Assembly: GCA_928724745.1 (NCBI GenBank)
Contig: CAKMXJ010000037.1
Span: forward strand, 930,001-994,000
Source of the DNA: Anthracocystis setariae
Taxonomy: Eukaryota > Basidiomycota > Ustilaginomycetes > Ustilaginales > Ustilaginaceae
Direction of reading: 5' to 3'
DNA: 64,000 bases
Shown: piece after piece, positions 1-9,900 of the stretch
Position numbering within the stretch: position 1 is the first letter of the stretch
Layout: the number at the start of each line of letters is the position of its first letter
Made by a program: the position numbers and the translations under genes
The notes under the pieces: model-generated
Seen by the model: the letters and a program-made list of their open reading frames with translations, nothing else
Told to the model about the DNA's origin: nothing
Databases searched by the model: none

Positions 1-1296
1 ATGGTTGGGTGGCTTTCTGCTTTCCTTTGCCCATTTTGCCACTCCGGTCAAGCCACACTTGTGTCGCTTGTGCATGTGGGTGGCGGTGGTGCTTGCATGT
101 GGGGTCTTGACAGGATGAATCCGGACAATGCTGGTTAGAATGATGTACAGTCTAGAATCCATGGCAATGGGCAGTGAATCAGGAACAATGGCTGCCTCCG
201 CTACAGATACAGTGCAGTGCAGTGCAATTTGTGACAAAAATTAAATCGTTCTTTAGTATATCTAGCCATATTTTGCTTGACAGGCATCATGTGAGAGCCG
301 GATTGAGAGAAGAATGGTACAAGCTGGGGGGGGGGGATACCAACTGTCGACACGTCCAACTCTACTCTACAGTACACTTACAGTACTGCAGCATTTTGCA
401 TCAATTACTGTAAGGCTTTTCGTTTCTCCAAAGCCTAAAAATGAATCAAATGAAATTTCAGCCAATTTGGGCTCGGCGGGAGTAACCAAGCAGAGGAAAA
501 TTGGGTACTCCTTCCTCATTTGGCTCTCATCTGAAACTGTGCTCACCAACCAAGCTGACGAATACTGTACACTGTGTGTGGACTTGTACAACAAAGTGCT
601 AACCACATGTTCAATTAGGCATGACCCCCATGTGCCACCATCATCGTGTATGTTTGTATACTCTACAGCGCTCCTTCAGATAGCTACCAAAGACCGCCTC
701 ATCGAGGTTCCCGAGCTGTCCACGCGCCCTCGCTTAGCAACAACACTACCGCATTCAACCCCTCGCCTCGCCTCGCTTTCCGTTCCGTCCTGACGTTTTG
801 ACAGCCCAACCACGAAACCGGATTCGTCCAAGCCATCAATCAAAACCCTCGCAACGCCCAAGCCAGACGCAACGGGCGCCAGCCACTTTCGGAGCTCAAC
901 TGCGCCGTCTATCCAACTCAAACCCTGCAATCACACCATACCTACACACGCTCCCACCGCCTACCAGTCAGTCAGTCAGTTTGGATGAATCAGGAAATCG
1001 CAATTTTGGCATTTTCGCTATCTCCCTTGAAACTCGGTCAAGCACTTCGCCGATGCGTCATGACGATACCAAGCGCTGTAATACATCCATGTTGCGATTG
1101 AGATCGTCGACCAAAACAAATTGGAAAACTTTCTTGCCCATCTCGCACTTTCAGTTCCGCTCAGATGCTCGGAAAACTGGTATCTGCCCATCATCAAACG
1201 GGAGCAACAGAGAATGTCTTAGTGAACAAGTGGAAATCAACGCACCGAGGTGCAAGGAGGCAGGCGACTTACTCAGGAATGTTTCGAGTTGACCGA
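1..1296. other. Intergenic stretch, no supportable gene
   Basis: Short open frames occur on both strands, but none shows a recognisable domain, conserved spacing or convincing splice structure. The stretch holds an 11-base G run at 326-336 and several copies of the ACAGTAC/GTACTGTA word (about 368-393 and 562-570). It probably includes the 3' untranslated region of the MYB-like gene that ends near 1297 on the minus strand. Confidence 0.6.
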
Positions 1297-2575
1297 TTAG
1301 CGTCGGACCTTTTGCCTACAATTCTCCGTCAAAACAATCAAGATGTGTGCAAGGCGATCGCAATCAGCTTGGTTCAGCGCCCCCTTGCGAGTTGTCAATT
1401 TGCGGCGGTGGCCGAGGTGTCATTCAACAACTTACTTGGCATTCGCAAGCATCACGTCCGATCTGACAATAATATTTACCGCATGCGTGGAAGAAGCAGG
1501 TCAACCCCGTCAGCCATCACCACCCACCATCCAAGACCTGTAAGACGAGAAATGGTCATGTTGCGGGTTTGCGTGCTTACCTCGCTAGCAGCAGCAGTCC
1601 AATTGACCTCGTAGTTGCGTTGGTAGATGTGGTTGAACAAGAACATGATCTCCTGTACAGTAAAGTGTAGGGTATTGCCAGGCCCAGTTTGGAATGTCAG
1701 CGTGGTGACATTCGAAATCATAGCCAAGCAGCAAATACTTACTCTGCTCGTCCATTGAGCCGACTTTCATTACCAACAGAAGGGTGCGAGACACATCAGC
1801 CGTCAGCATCCATGATCAAACTTTACCATTTGCCATCAATAAACGTGGGTAGCGAATTTACCTTGGGCTTCGTCTTGGTCTTCTTCGCCGTCTTGGGCGC
1901 AAGAGTGGTTGGCATTGCAGGTGTAGCAGCGGCAGAGTGGGTGGCATCAGTCTTCGGATCCTCGTCCGTAGACTCGACCCCTACCATCACCTCGTCGGGC
2001 TCGCCGAGCATCCCCTCCGCGCGCGCCTTGTTACCTCTGGGCTTGTACGCCCTCTTCTTCTTCTCCCCTCCCGTTTCAGCGTCTGTAGCCACCATTCTCT
2101 TCTTGAGCTCACTCGGAGCAGCGCGACTCGGTAGCATCGGTGGAGTCTTGATCCCATCCTCTCCCACCCCCACGCCTTTCGGAGTCGGACTGCACGGCGG
2201 CGTAGGCAAAGATCTTGCGGTCGTCTTAGCTCGACCTCCCCTCCCCCTTCCACGAGGAGAACCACGACCTCCACCGCGAGAACCCCGCCCACGTGCAGAA
2301 CCCGCCCTCCCCACACACTTAGGACTACCGCGAGGAGTCTCAACCACAATCACTCCACCCTCAGAGGCAGTTTCGCCACAGATCTTGTCGAGTTCGGCAA
2401 GGATCTTGCTCTCCTGCTTGGCGAGCTCGCGAGGGGGTGAAGCGATTCTACCCAGCGTCGACGGTGGCGTGGGCGTAAGGATAGACTCCTCTTCCTCGGT
2501 CGTGTCGCCAAGATCGATCAGCTCGTGCAAGTCATACCCCGAGTCGTCCGAAACACAGTCTGCTTCAGAAGTCAT
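1297..2575 (-). CDS. MYB/SANT-like nuclear protein, five-exon model
   Basis: Proposed exons on the minus strand are 2575-1862, 1763-1743, 1652-1581, 1462-1436 and 1323-1297, giving about 286 residues. The large first exon encodes an acidic start, a Gly/Arg-rich stretch (RGRGSRGGGRG-type, AT-hook-like) and Lys-rich segments, which suggests a nuclear DNA- or RNA-binding protein. The small exons, all phase 0, rebuild a C-terminal MYB/SANT fold: QWTSREIMFLFNHIY, then VNWTAAASE, then IGRDACECQ, matching the helix 1, helix 2 and helix 3 pattern with the W..E, W and GRda..CQ positions. Donors are strong (GTAAGTATTT at 1742, GTAAGTTG at 1435); the acceptor before the 21-nt exon (AAAG) is weaker. The ATG at 2575 follows a pyrimidine-rich CCATCCAG, so a 5' UTR intron is possible. 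The last exon is the least certain, because an alternative acceptor at 1317 would change the tail. The family function is not identified beyond the domain. Confidence 0.6.
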
Positions 2576-2914
2576 TTGGTCTGGATGGGAGAAAGTACAA
2601 AGTCGAGCTTGAGCTTGACGAGCCAAGGAGCGCGAGAGATATATACCTTCTCAACCCGCTTGGGAGGGAGAATCGAGTCCATATGAGCTCACGGTCGCTC
2701 CATCCCGCACAAAGCCCTCTACTCGGCAGGACGGGGGATGGTGCGGCTCAGGTGTCAACATACGTCTCATCCCCCGCTTTTGTGCGGCAAGACATCCCTC
2801 TCCTCACGCTCCCATCTAGCTTTGTTCAAACTTGTATCAAATTGGCATACACCGCTTCCGCCCAACGTCGGAAAGGCACAAACACAGCTGCATACAAAGC
2901 TTATATGCAATAGC

Positions 2915-4678
2915 TTAAAGTTCCTGACCATCCAACCACCTGTTCAACATGGCCAGCGCTGCATCAGGCTGATCGTACGGAACCATATGACCAGCCTCAT
3001 ACACCGTGGCCCAGGTAAGACCACCTCCACTCTGCGTCCTCCCAGCCTTTTCACCATCGACAACCCATTCATAACTCTTGGCCTTCCTGAACTCTCCATT
3101 CGCGCTCCAATCGAGCGTCGAAACCCACTCGTAGTTCCCGTTATGATTGCAGATCCAATCGAGCGTGCCCACATACACCAACGCACGAACCCCACGCTCC
3201 AGCAGACCCGCGACATTGAACCCATTATCATGCGACGAGTCGAGCATGCGTTCAAACCCAATCCCAACATCCTGACTGCAGCTTGCAAACTTGCCAATCT
3301 GATCCCTGGGCGCAGCGCCCACGAGCTCGCGCACATCATCGCGGTCGAGATAGTTCCGGATATCTTCGGTGACATCGTAGCACAGATTCGGACCGAGACC
3401 CGACTTGCAACCGTCCTTGATGTTGTACGGGTTCTGGCCAGTGGAGAAGTAGGGCATCTCGATCTCTTCGCCGCACTTGTTCATCCATAGCTCGCACGCG
3501 TCCGGGTTGAACGAGTCGACGCAGTGCTCGGCAAGCTGAGCACGACACTTGGGCAGCCACGTCTTCATGCGTTTGCACTGTTCGATGGTGAGGATGGGCT
3601 CGACACCACCGCGCTTGGTGCATGTCATGTCGTAGTAGCCCGAGATCTGCTTGCTCACATCGGTGAGGCCATTGCCGATGAGGACGCCCTTGAGGTTGAT
3701 CAGCTCGTCCTTGCTCGGCTTGTTTCCGGCCTTGACCGCTTTGCGCTCGACGTCGTGGTTGCGATCCGCCACCTCGGAGGCGAAAATGGGGATGTAGCGT
3801 CCACCGTACGATTCTCCGGCCATGTAAAAGTCATTGGACCTGAATCGGTCAAACGCCGAGAAGAAGACGCGCAGGAAGGCGTAGACGTCCTTGGCAGCTT
3901 CCTCGGTGGTGTAGACCTTCTGCTCGGTCTTGGAGTACGAGTAGCCGACACCGACGGGTTGATCGATGAAGAAGACGTTGGCACGGTTGGTCCAGGACTG
4001 AGGATGCCACTTGGTTCCGTTGATGGGTGGGCCGGGAGTGATCTTACCGCCTCGCTCGGGGATGCGACACGGACCGAGTTCCATGAAGAGACCGAGAGAA
4101 GAAGAGCAACCCGGACCGCCGTTGGTCCACAGAATGACGGGGTCCTTGGACGGGTTGGAGCGAGACTCGAAGAAGTAGAACCACAAGCTCTTTCCGCCGT
4201 AAGCGGTGTCGATGTAGCCGGACCAAGAAGTGACGGTGGGGTCGCAGAAGGCCTGTGGATCAACATCGTGCTGCTTAAGCTCGGATGCAGGGGGAGGCTT
4301 GTAGAGCTGCTTGATACGGACCGAGACCGAGGGGAATTCACGATGGGTGAGCACGGTGAAGTCACCACTCTGCGAGGCGATGATTTGCTCGACATCGGCC
4401 GACCCAAAAGCAGCAGAAGAGATGGCGTCGAGGGGGAGCTCAACGCGAGCCGGGCCGCCGACACCCATGCCTGAACCAAGGAGTGTATTCATCTGGTCCT
4501 GAGCACTGGAAGCAGCAGCGTTGGCAGCAGTCTCGAGGTAGTTTGGACCTTGATTCCATCGACCATTGGTCTTGGCGCCAATGCCCATGTTGATCTGAGC
4601 GGCATCGAGGCGAGCAGCCGACACGGCGACGACGGCAAGCAGCGCCGAAAGGCACGAGAGGAACGCGAGACCCCTCAT
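2915..4678 (-). CDS. Serine carboxypeptidase (S10 family, carboxypeptidase Y-like)
   Basis: This 587-residue uninterrupted protein belongs to peptidase family S10, which removes C-terminal residues at acid pH in the vacuole or outside the cell. A hydrophobic signal peptide covers about residues 1-21 and is followed by a roughly 90-residue propeptide-like region. The oxyanion motif WTNGGPGCSS lies near 185-193, the catalytic serine is S290 in GESYGG, the catalytic aspartate is D507 in the LDWICN context, and the catalytic histidine is H564 in AGHMVPYDQP. Many cysteines fit the disulfide-rich S10 fold. The ATG at 4678 directly precedes the signal peptide. The gene is divergent from the PRCC-like gene, with 443 bp between starts. 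Whether it is vacuolar (CPY) or secreted cannot be decided, since no clear QRPL-type sorting signal is seen. Confidence 0.93.
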   Translation of the reverse strand: MRGLAFLSCLSALLAVVAVSAARLDAAQINMGIGAKTNGRWNQGPNYLETAANAAASSAQDQMNTLLGSGMGVGGPARVELPLDAISSAAFGSADVEQIIASQSGDFTVLTHREFPSVSVRIKQLYKPPPASELKQHDVDPQAFCDPTVTSWSGYIDTAYGGKSLWFYFFESRSNPSKDPVILWTNGGPGCSSSLGLFMELGPCRIPERGGKITPGPPINGTKWHPQSWTNRANVFFIDQPVGVGYSYSKTEQKVYTTEEAAKDVYAFLRVFFSAFDRFRSNDFYMAGESYGGRYIPIFASEVADRNHDVERKAVKAGNKPSKDELINLKGVLIGNGLTDVSKQISGYYDMTCTKRGGVEPILTIEQCKRMKTWLPKCRAQLAEHCVDSFNPDACELWMNKCGEEIEMPYFSTGQNPYNIKDGCKSGLGPNLCYDVTEDIRNYLDRDDVRELVGAAPRDQIGKFASCSQDVGIGFERMLDSSHDNGFNVAGLLERGVRALVYVGTLDWICNHNGNYEWVSTLDWSANGEFRKAKSYEWVVDGEKAGRTQSGGGLTWATVYEAGHMVPYDQPDAALAMLNRWLDGQEL

Positions 4679-5121
4679 GGTTTTTCACAACTCTTGGAGG
4701 ATGTGGACAATGATGGAAGAGAAAAGGTCGAGATAAGCAACTGGGGCGCTTTTCTGTAAACCATTCACACTGGGATTGCACGGACCAAAATGGTGCGCGC
4801 TGAGGGGTTCCACACGTAACCAAGTTCCCGTACGAGGTGACCATTTCGTATGCACGAGCCTCCTCGTCGTCTATAATACCTGTTTTTTGACGGCTTTTTG
4901 GCAGCGGCCACCCAACCGAAAACCGAATTACAGTTTACATTGCCGCGAAAGACGCCGCCTTTCTCAGAGAGGAAAATCACGGTCTAACAAATGAACAGAT
5001 TTGGCTCAGTGAAGCAGCTTCGATGCCAGGGTCACCTCCACCTCGACTTGTCCGTGATTCCTTCACTCTCACCATCCGATGGCTGGCAAACACCACCACC
5101 ACCGATCGCCCTTTCAGCCCA
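4679..5121. promoter_or_regulatory. Divergent intergenic region between carboxypeptidase and PRCC-like gene
   Basis: These 443 bp separate two divergent start codons and must hold both promoters. No TATA-like element or repeat stands out. An upstream in-frame extension of the PRCC-like frame (from 5023) has no conserved content and is treated as leader. Confidence 0.5.
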
Positions 5122-6594
5122 ATGTCTGGCTTGGCGCTGCTGTCAGGATATGGCAGCGACTCTGACAGCGACGATGGAGCCGCATCCGCAGTGCAGAACG
5201 TAGCAAGCAATGGCGCAGGTACTGCTGCTCATCCTGCTTCTACCTCGACCTCTCCCGCACCGCAAACCACCAAACCAGATTATTCAAAGCTAGGATCACT
5301 GCTTCCACCACCAATGTCCGCACTCACATCAAAACTTCCACCTCCGACTTCCTCTTCAAGTAGCTCGAGGCCAGGTTCAAGTGGACTCTCGCTTCCACCG
5401 CCGACAGCGTCGAAACGCAAAGTGATCAAGATCGACTCGCTCCAATCTGTCCACCAAGACGACGATGGACAAGGCTACGATGAAGGCGATAGTCGCTCGA
5501 TAGAGATCAAGAAGCCTCGACTTGGTTCCGCATCCACATCGAAACATTCGCTGTTTAGCATGCTGCCTGCTCCCAAGCGCAACGATGATGAGGTGCTAGC
5601 CGAAAGGAAGAAACAAGCCGAGGCGAGAAAAGCGGACAAGCTGCTCGAGAAGTCAGAAACGCCATCAATAGCGGAAGCACCGCTGAGGATCGCAGCAGAG
5701 GTTGCAAGTAGAAATGTCTCACCAGAACCATCCACTGGCGAAGGGCAAGTGAGCAGCAAACCCAAGGGGAAAACGAACGATGCTTTCAGGGCTATGCTCG
5801 GCCTCAAGCCTGCAGCAAAGAAACCAACACCATCCGCATCTGGTTCCTCGCTCACGTCTGCTGCCAAAGCGAGTCCGACCACCACGTATCTGCAGGAGCA
5901 ATCAGTCTCACCAAAGCTATCTTCGTCCAACGCGGCGGCAAGCAAAGTCGATTCACCGCCAGTCGACTTTTTCTCCCTCAACACCCCAAGCACCAACCCC
6001 AGCTCCAAGTCCACCATCACAACCTCCTCAAAGTCTAGCTTCTCAATCTCAGCAGCGCCAATCATCGATACAACTTCAAATCACGAGACTCAACTGCCAA
6101 ACGATGAAGCAGAGGAATCTTACCCCGGCTGGTCTCTCGACCCGGACGGCAGTTGGGTGCCTATCACGCCCGAAGCCCAAGGCCAATTCCTCGCATACCA
6201 AGCCTCCCTCTCTCCAGCCCCCACCACGTCCAAATCCACCTCGTCTTCTCGAGGAGCCTCGAACCTGGACGGCACTCGCGATCTTCTGGCAGCCGGGCTG
6301 ACTCCGTACGATATCGCCTCATTCGACGCCGCATCTGCTGCGCGCGATGCCTATCTTGAGAATGGCAAAGATGGCGATGGCGCAGATAGCGACAAGTATG
6401 CCATGGCGGCTGAGTTCGCAGCGGGTAATAGAGATGCAATGCAGCAGAGGAAGCCGGGTATGGTCAAGGGGTTGAAGAAGGGTCAGTTGAGTAGTTTGAT
6501 TAGTCTGGCCAACGAGAATCGCGGCAAGTTGGAGGAGAAATGGCAGAGGGGTAGGGAGGGTCAGGCTCAGCGAGCGAAGCGTTATGGTTGGTAG
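5122..6594 (+). CDS. PRCC-family nuclear protein (splicing-associated)
   Basis: The protein has 490 residues from the ATG at 5122, which starts MSGLALLSGYGSDSDSD, the short Leu-Tyr-Gly then acidic/Ser opening typical of PRCC-type proteins. The middle is long, Ser/Pro/Thr-rich and disordered, with KPKGKTNDAFRAMLGLKP as one ordered island. The C-terminal 60 residues carry the family signature: KKGQLSSLISLANENRGKLEEKW followed by a basic tail ending in KRYGW, equivalent to the QLTWLA..AK.N...L...W...YGF ending of human PRCC. Human PRCC is a nuclear protein associated with pre-mRNA splicing and MAD2B, so a nuclear role is inferred. An earlier start at 5023 would add 33 residues without conserved content. 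Confidence 0.78.
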   Translation: MSGLALLSGYGSDSDSDDGAASAVQNVASNGAGTAAHPASTSTSPAPQTTKPDYSKLGSLLPPPMSALTSKLPPPTSSSSSSRPGSSGLSLPPPTASKRKVIKIDSLQSVHQDDDGQGYDEGDSRSIEIKKPRLGSASTSKHSLFSMLPAPKRNDDEVLAERKKQAEARKADKLLEKSETPSIAEAPLRIAAEVASRNVSPEPSTGEGQVSSKPKGKTNDAFRAMLGLKPAAKKPTPSASGSSLTSAAKASPTTTYLQEQSVSPKLSSSNAAASKVDSPPVDFFSLNTPSTNPSSKSTITTSSKSSFSISAAPIIDTTSNHETQLPNDEAEESYPGWSLDPDGSWVPITPEAQGQFLAYQASLSPAPTTSKSTSSSRGASNLDGTRDLLAAGLTPYDIASFDAASAARDAYLENGKDGDGADSDKYAMAAEFAAGNRDAMQQRKPGMVKGLKKGQLSSLISLANENRGKLEEKWQRGREGQAQRAKRYGW

Positions 6595-6967
6595 AGTTGT
6601 TGGCATTCCGAGTCAATTGCAATCTGTACTTCCACACGATACTTGTAAGGGCAACTCGTTCAGGTGTGCACGAATCTGAGGGATCGAGAGAGCATGCTCA
6701 AGAGTAGCGCATTGACACGAGGTTGAGTGTGTGAGGTCGCAGATGTCAACAAATTTGGGGGTTTTTTTGGGGGGGGGGGTGCCAGACAAGGGTTCGTGCA
6801 CAAGCCAGCAGAAGTTCACTCTTTGCTTCTCAACCACAACCTCTTTCACTCATCCACTCAACCCTGATCCTGCCCTGGCGTACAAGATACCCATCTTCTT
6901 CTATGACACGCTGAACACGCACCTTGTCCAGCATTCAAGCAGCTCTCCAGGGCGGTGACCAGCAACC
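6595..6967. other. Intergenic region upstream of TRAPPC11, with G11 tract
   Basis: These 373 bp hold the PRCC 3' end and the TRAPPC11 promoter. A GGGGG-T7-G11 tract lies at 6757-6779. No gene is seen. Confidence 0.6.
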
Positions 6968-9900
6968 ATGAACGCTTTTCCGCCCGAGCTACTCCACCAT
7001 CACTTTGCGTGCATGGTAGTTGCTGGGCTCACTCCACCTTCCAAACCGTCTCAACCTGCCACAGCATCGGCACCGTCGTCCTCTGCCTTACCCTCGGAAT
7101 CTTCGGCATCAGAAGCACCTGCGGATCATCCAACAATCGTCTTCCCAGACCTGACCAAGTCGTTAAACGATATCCTTGCTGCGCGTGCACGAAACACTCT
7201 TTGGGACCCATCGCGAGGTCGAGCCGCCGTCTTCCATACCGTCTTTGCCGAACACTCGGTGCGGCTCCCGCCGCTCAAGACAAAACCGTCAGCACGCCAT
7301 GTCTCGCCCATCGTACACGTTACTTCCGGTTCCCCCTCCTCCGCTCCGCCGAACGATGCGTCCACTGCCGCCTTTGCAGCGCTTCCTCCGCGCTCACCGC
7401 TCTCACCGCTACATCCCAACTCGCCCCAGTTCCCAGACGGTCTCATCGCCCCAGTCTGGGTGAGGAAGCATCGCGAACTCGTTCCCTCAGTGTTTGTCTC
7501 GTTCCATTGTCTCCCCTCTCCTTCCGAAGAGAACGCTAATCCGGACGACTCCCTCATCAAAGCCATCTCGGACCGTCGCAGATCGCTGGCCGAACGCGGA
7601 ATCAAACTCACCATCGTCCTCCTCACAGATCGCGACAAGCTCGAAGACCCCGCACTCGAAGCCAGGTTGAGTGTCATCCGTCGCAGTAGCGGATTGGATA
7701 CACGTGCCAGTCTGTTTGTGCTCACCCCAGTGGCCAGGGCAGAGTTGGCCGAGTTCGTCTCCAGTCTTCACAGTGCACTGTTCGAGCCCGCGGCGGATTA
7801 CTACAGGGAACATGCGAGGAGAGTGAAGCGCAAGCGCACTCGATACCCTCCCCCACCGAGCACGTTGCAGCCCATCGTCACGGCGTTGGCAACGCTCCCA
7901 CCCAGCAGCGACACGGCAAAGACGGCTGGCTTGAACGATATAAGCTGGCTCAGCAGGGAAGGCTGGATTGTTCGGAGCGAGTACAAGCTGGCCGTGTTTG
8001 CCGAATTGGCAGGCGATATGCAGGAGGCTCTGCTGAGGTACAGGGAGGCGTACGATCTTCTTTGCAACTCTGCATCGTGTTTGTTGGGCAGCACGCTCAT
8101 GTTGCCGCCCAGGACTAAGCGGTGGGCTGAAGCCAAGGTGCTTGCAGATACACTCAGCATTCGAGTCTGCAAGCTCCTGCTCTATGCAGACGATGGAGCG
8201 GCAGCCGCCAACTTCTTCCGAAGACATCTGGCTAGGTTTACAGATCTCAGTACGGGCTGGGGGATCGGTTCGATGACGTTCGAGTACTGGTCCTGGCTGA
8301 GCAAGCAATATCGACTTTTCGGCGAGCTCATCGAACACGCTACTCGGAGTTACCCTGGTTCTCCGCTTCCCGCCTTCCAACTGCCAGTGCATGCGCCACC
8401 ACTGCCCTCCAAGTTGATGCACCCGGGAGCGGTGCCTCGGTTCACCGACGGGCGCGGGGAGGTTCATCCACCTCCCGGTCTCCTCCTTCCGAATCAAAAC
8501 GCAGTCTCGGTCTCCGTTCTTCCTTCCACCCACCTCGGCTCCGCCGCGACTTACTACTACCTCGCCGCACTCTGCACCATCGAAAGACGGGCTCGCTTCT
8601 TGCGCATCGCCTCGTCCACGCCGACATCCCCGGACGAGCCCGACGACTCATCGCCACTCGCTCACGAAAGGAAGGTCGACCATACTGCTCAACTCATCGA
8701 AACGCTCACCAAGGCGTACGATGCGTTCAAGAAGGAGCGACACAACAGAGCCGCGTTGTTCGTCGCCGCGAGATTGGCAGAGGCTTATCTGGATAGTGGC
8801 AAGGATGAGATGGCGTTGAAGTTTTTCGAGAGGATTTTGAGGAGTTACAAGAAGGATGAAGTGGATGACGTGAGGGTGGGGTTGGTGGATGTGGCGGTTC
8901 CAGCGGCGGTGAGGGTGGCGGATAGAGTGGCCGCGGTAAAGATACTTGTCGACGTGCTCGATCCGAGTTTGCCTGTTGGGGCAGAGAGGAGGCGAGAATT
9001 GGTCGGTGCACTGGCCGCTTTGCTCGAGGGGAAGGATGACAAGGAGACAGATGTCGAAGCAGTGACCGTGGCGGCAGGGTTTGTGCATGTGACAGCGGTG
9101 TTTCCAGCAGCAGGGGTCGAGTTCGGTGGAGAGGTGCCGTTTCAGGTGTCGCTGCGCAACGCTTCAGCTTTCGACGCGAGCGAGATTTGGTCAGTCGAGC
9201 GAGTCGCACTGCACTTTGACAGTGAAGATTCCGCAGAGGCGACAGTCGTTGAGGTTGCCTCTTCCGACTCTGCTGCCTCTGGCGAGAGCGATAAGCCAAC
9301 CATCGTCGACTTGGGCAAGTTCGAAGCGGCCCTGTCGATCACGGCAGACATCTCTCGCATCTTGGCTAAGCAACAAGTGGTGGTGTTCCAGGGAGTATAC
9401 ACACCAGCCAATGCCGGACTTGTCCGGGTGGGTAAGATCGTTCTCCATGCTCGCACCATGGCCGGCTTGGCGACACGGTTTGATCTCCACCACACCGAGT
9501 ACGCCTCGGAGTCTGCTGATCCGTCGCAACCTGTCTCGTCCGGGCTGAATGTGGGGCAATGGTTTTTGCCTAGTGGACGGAAAGTTGGTGTGATCCAGCG
9601 TGCGGATCCTTCGACTACGATTGTCAAGCCGCAACGCATTCACGTGTCGCTATCGGCTGCTACGGCGCTCGGTGATGGTGTCGAGGGGTTTGTGGACGAA
9701 TGCATTCCGCTCATCATCCGCATTACGAATCACGAGAAAATGCCTATCCATGCTTGGATCGATGCCACGCTGCAGCCGAGCTACGATGGAGCTAAAGACA
9801 CCCTGGAATGCGAGAGGGGATCCACGGGCGGACAGGCGGTCAGGGGTATCAGTGTTGGGACCGTGGAAGCAGGGAAGGATGGCGAGGTGACGGTGGTGCT

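Noticed and set aside
1689..2612. 307-codon plus-strand frame opposite the MYB-like gene
   Set aside because: Composition is that of a mirrored Gly/Arg-rich frame; the minus strand yields a domain after splicing.
3524..4474. 316-codon plus-strand frame opposite the carboxypeptidase
   Set aside because: The minus-strand frame has a full S10 catalytic triad and signal peptide; the plus frame is its shadow.
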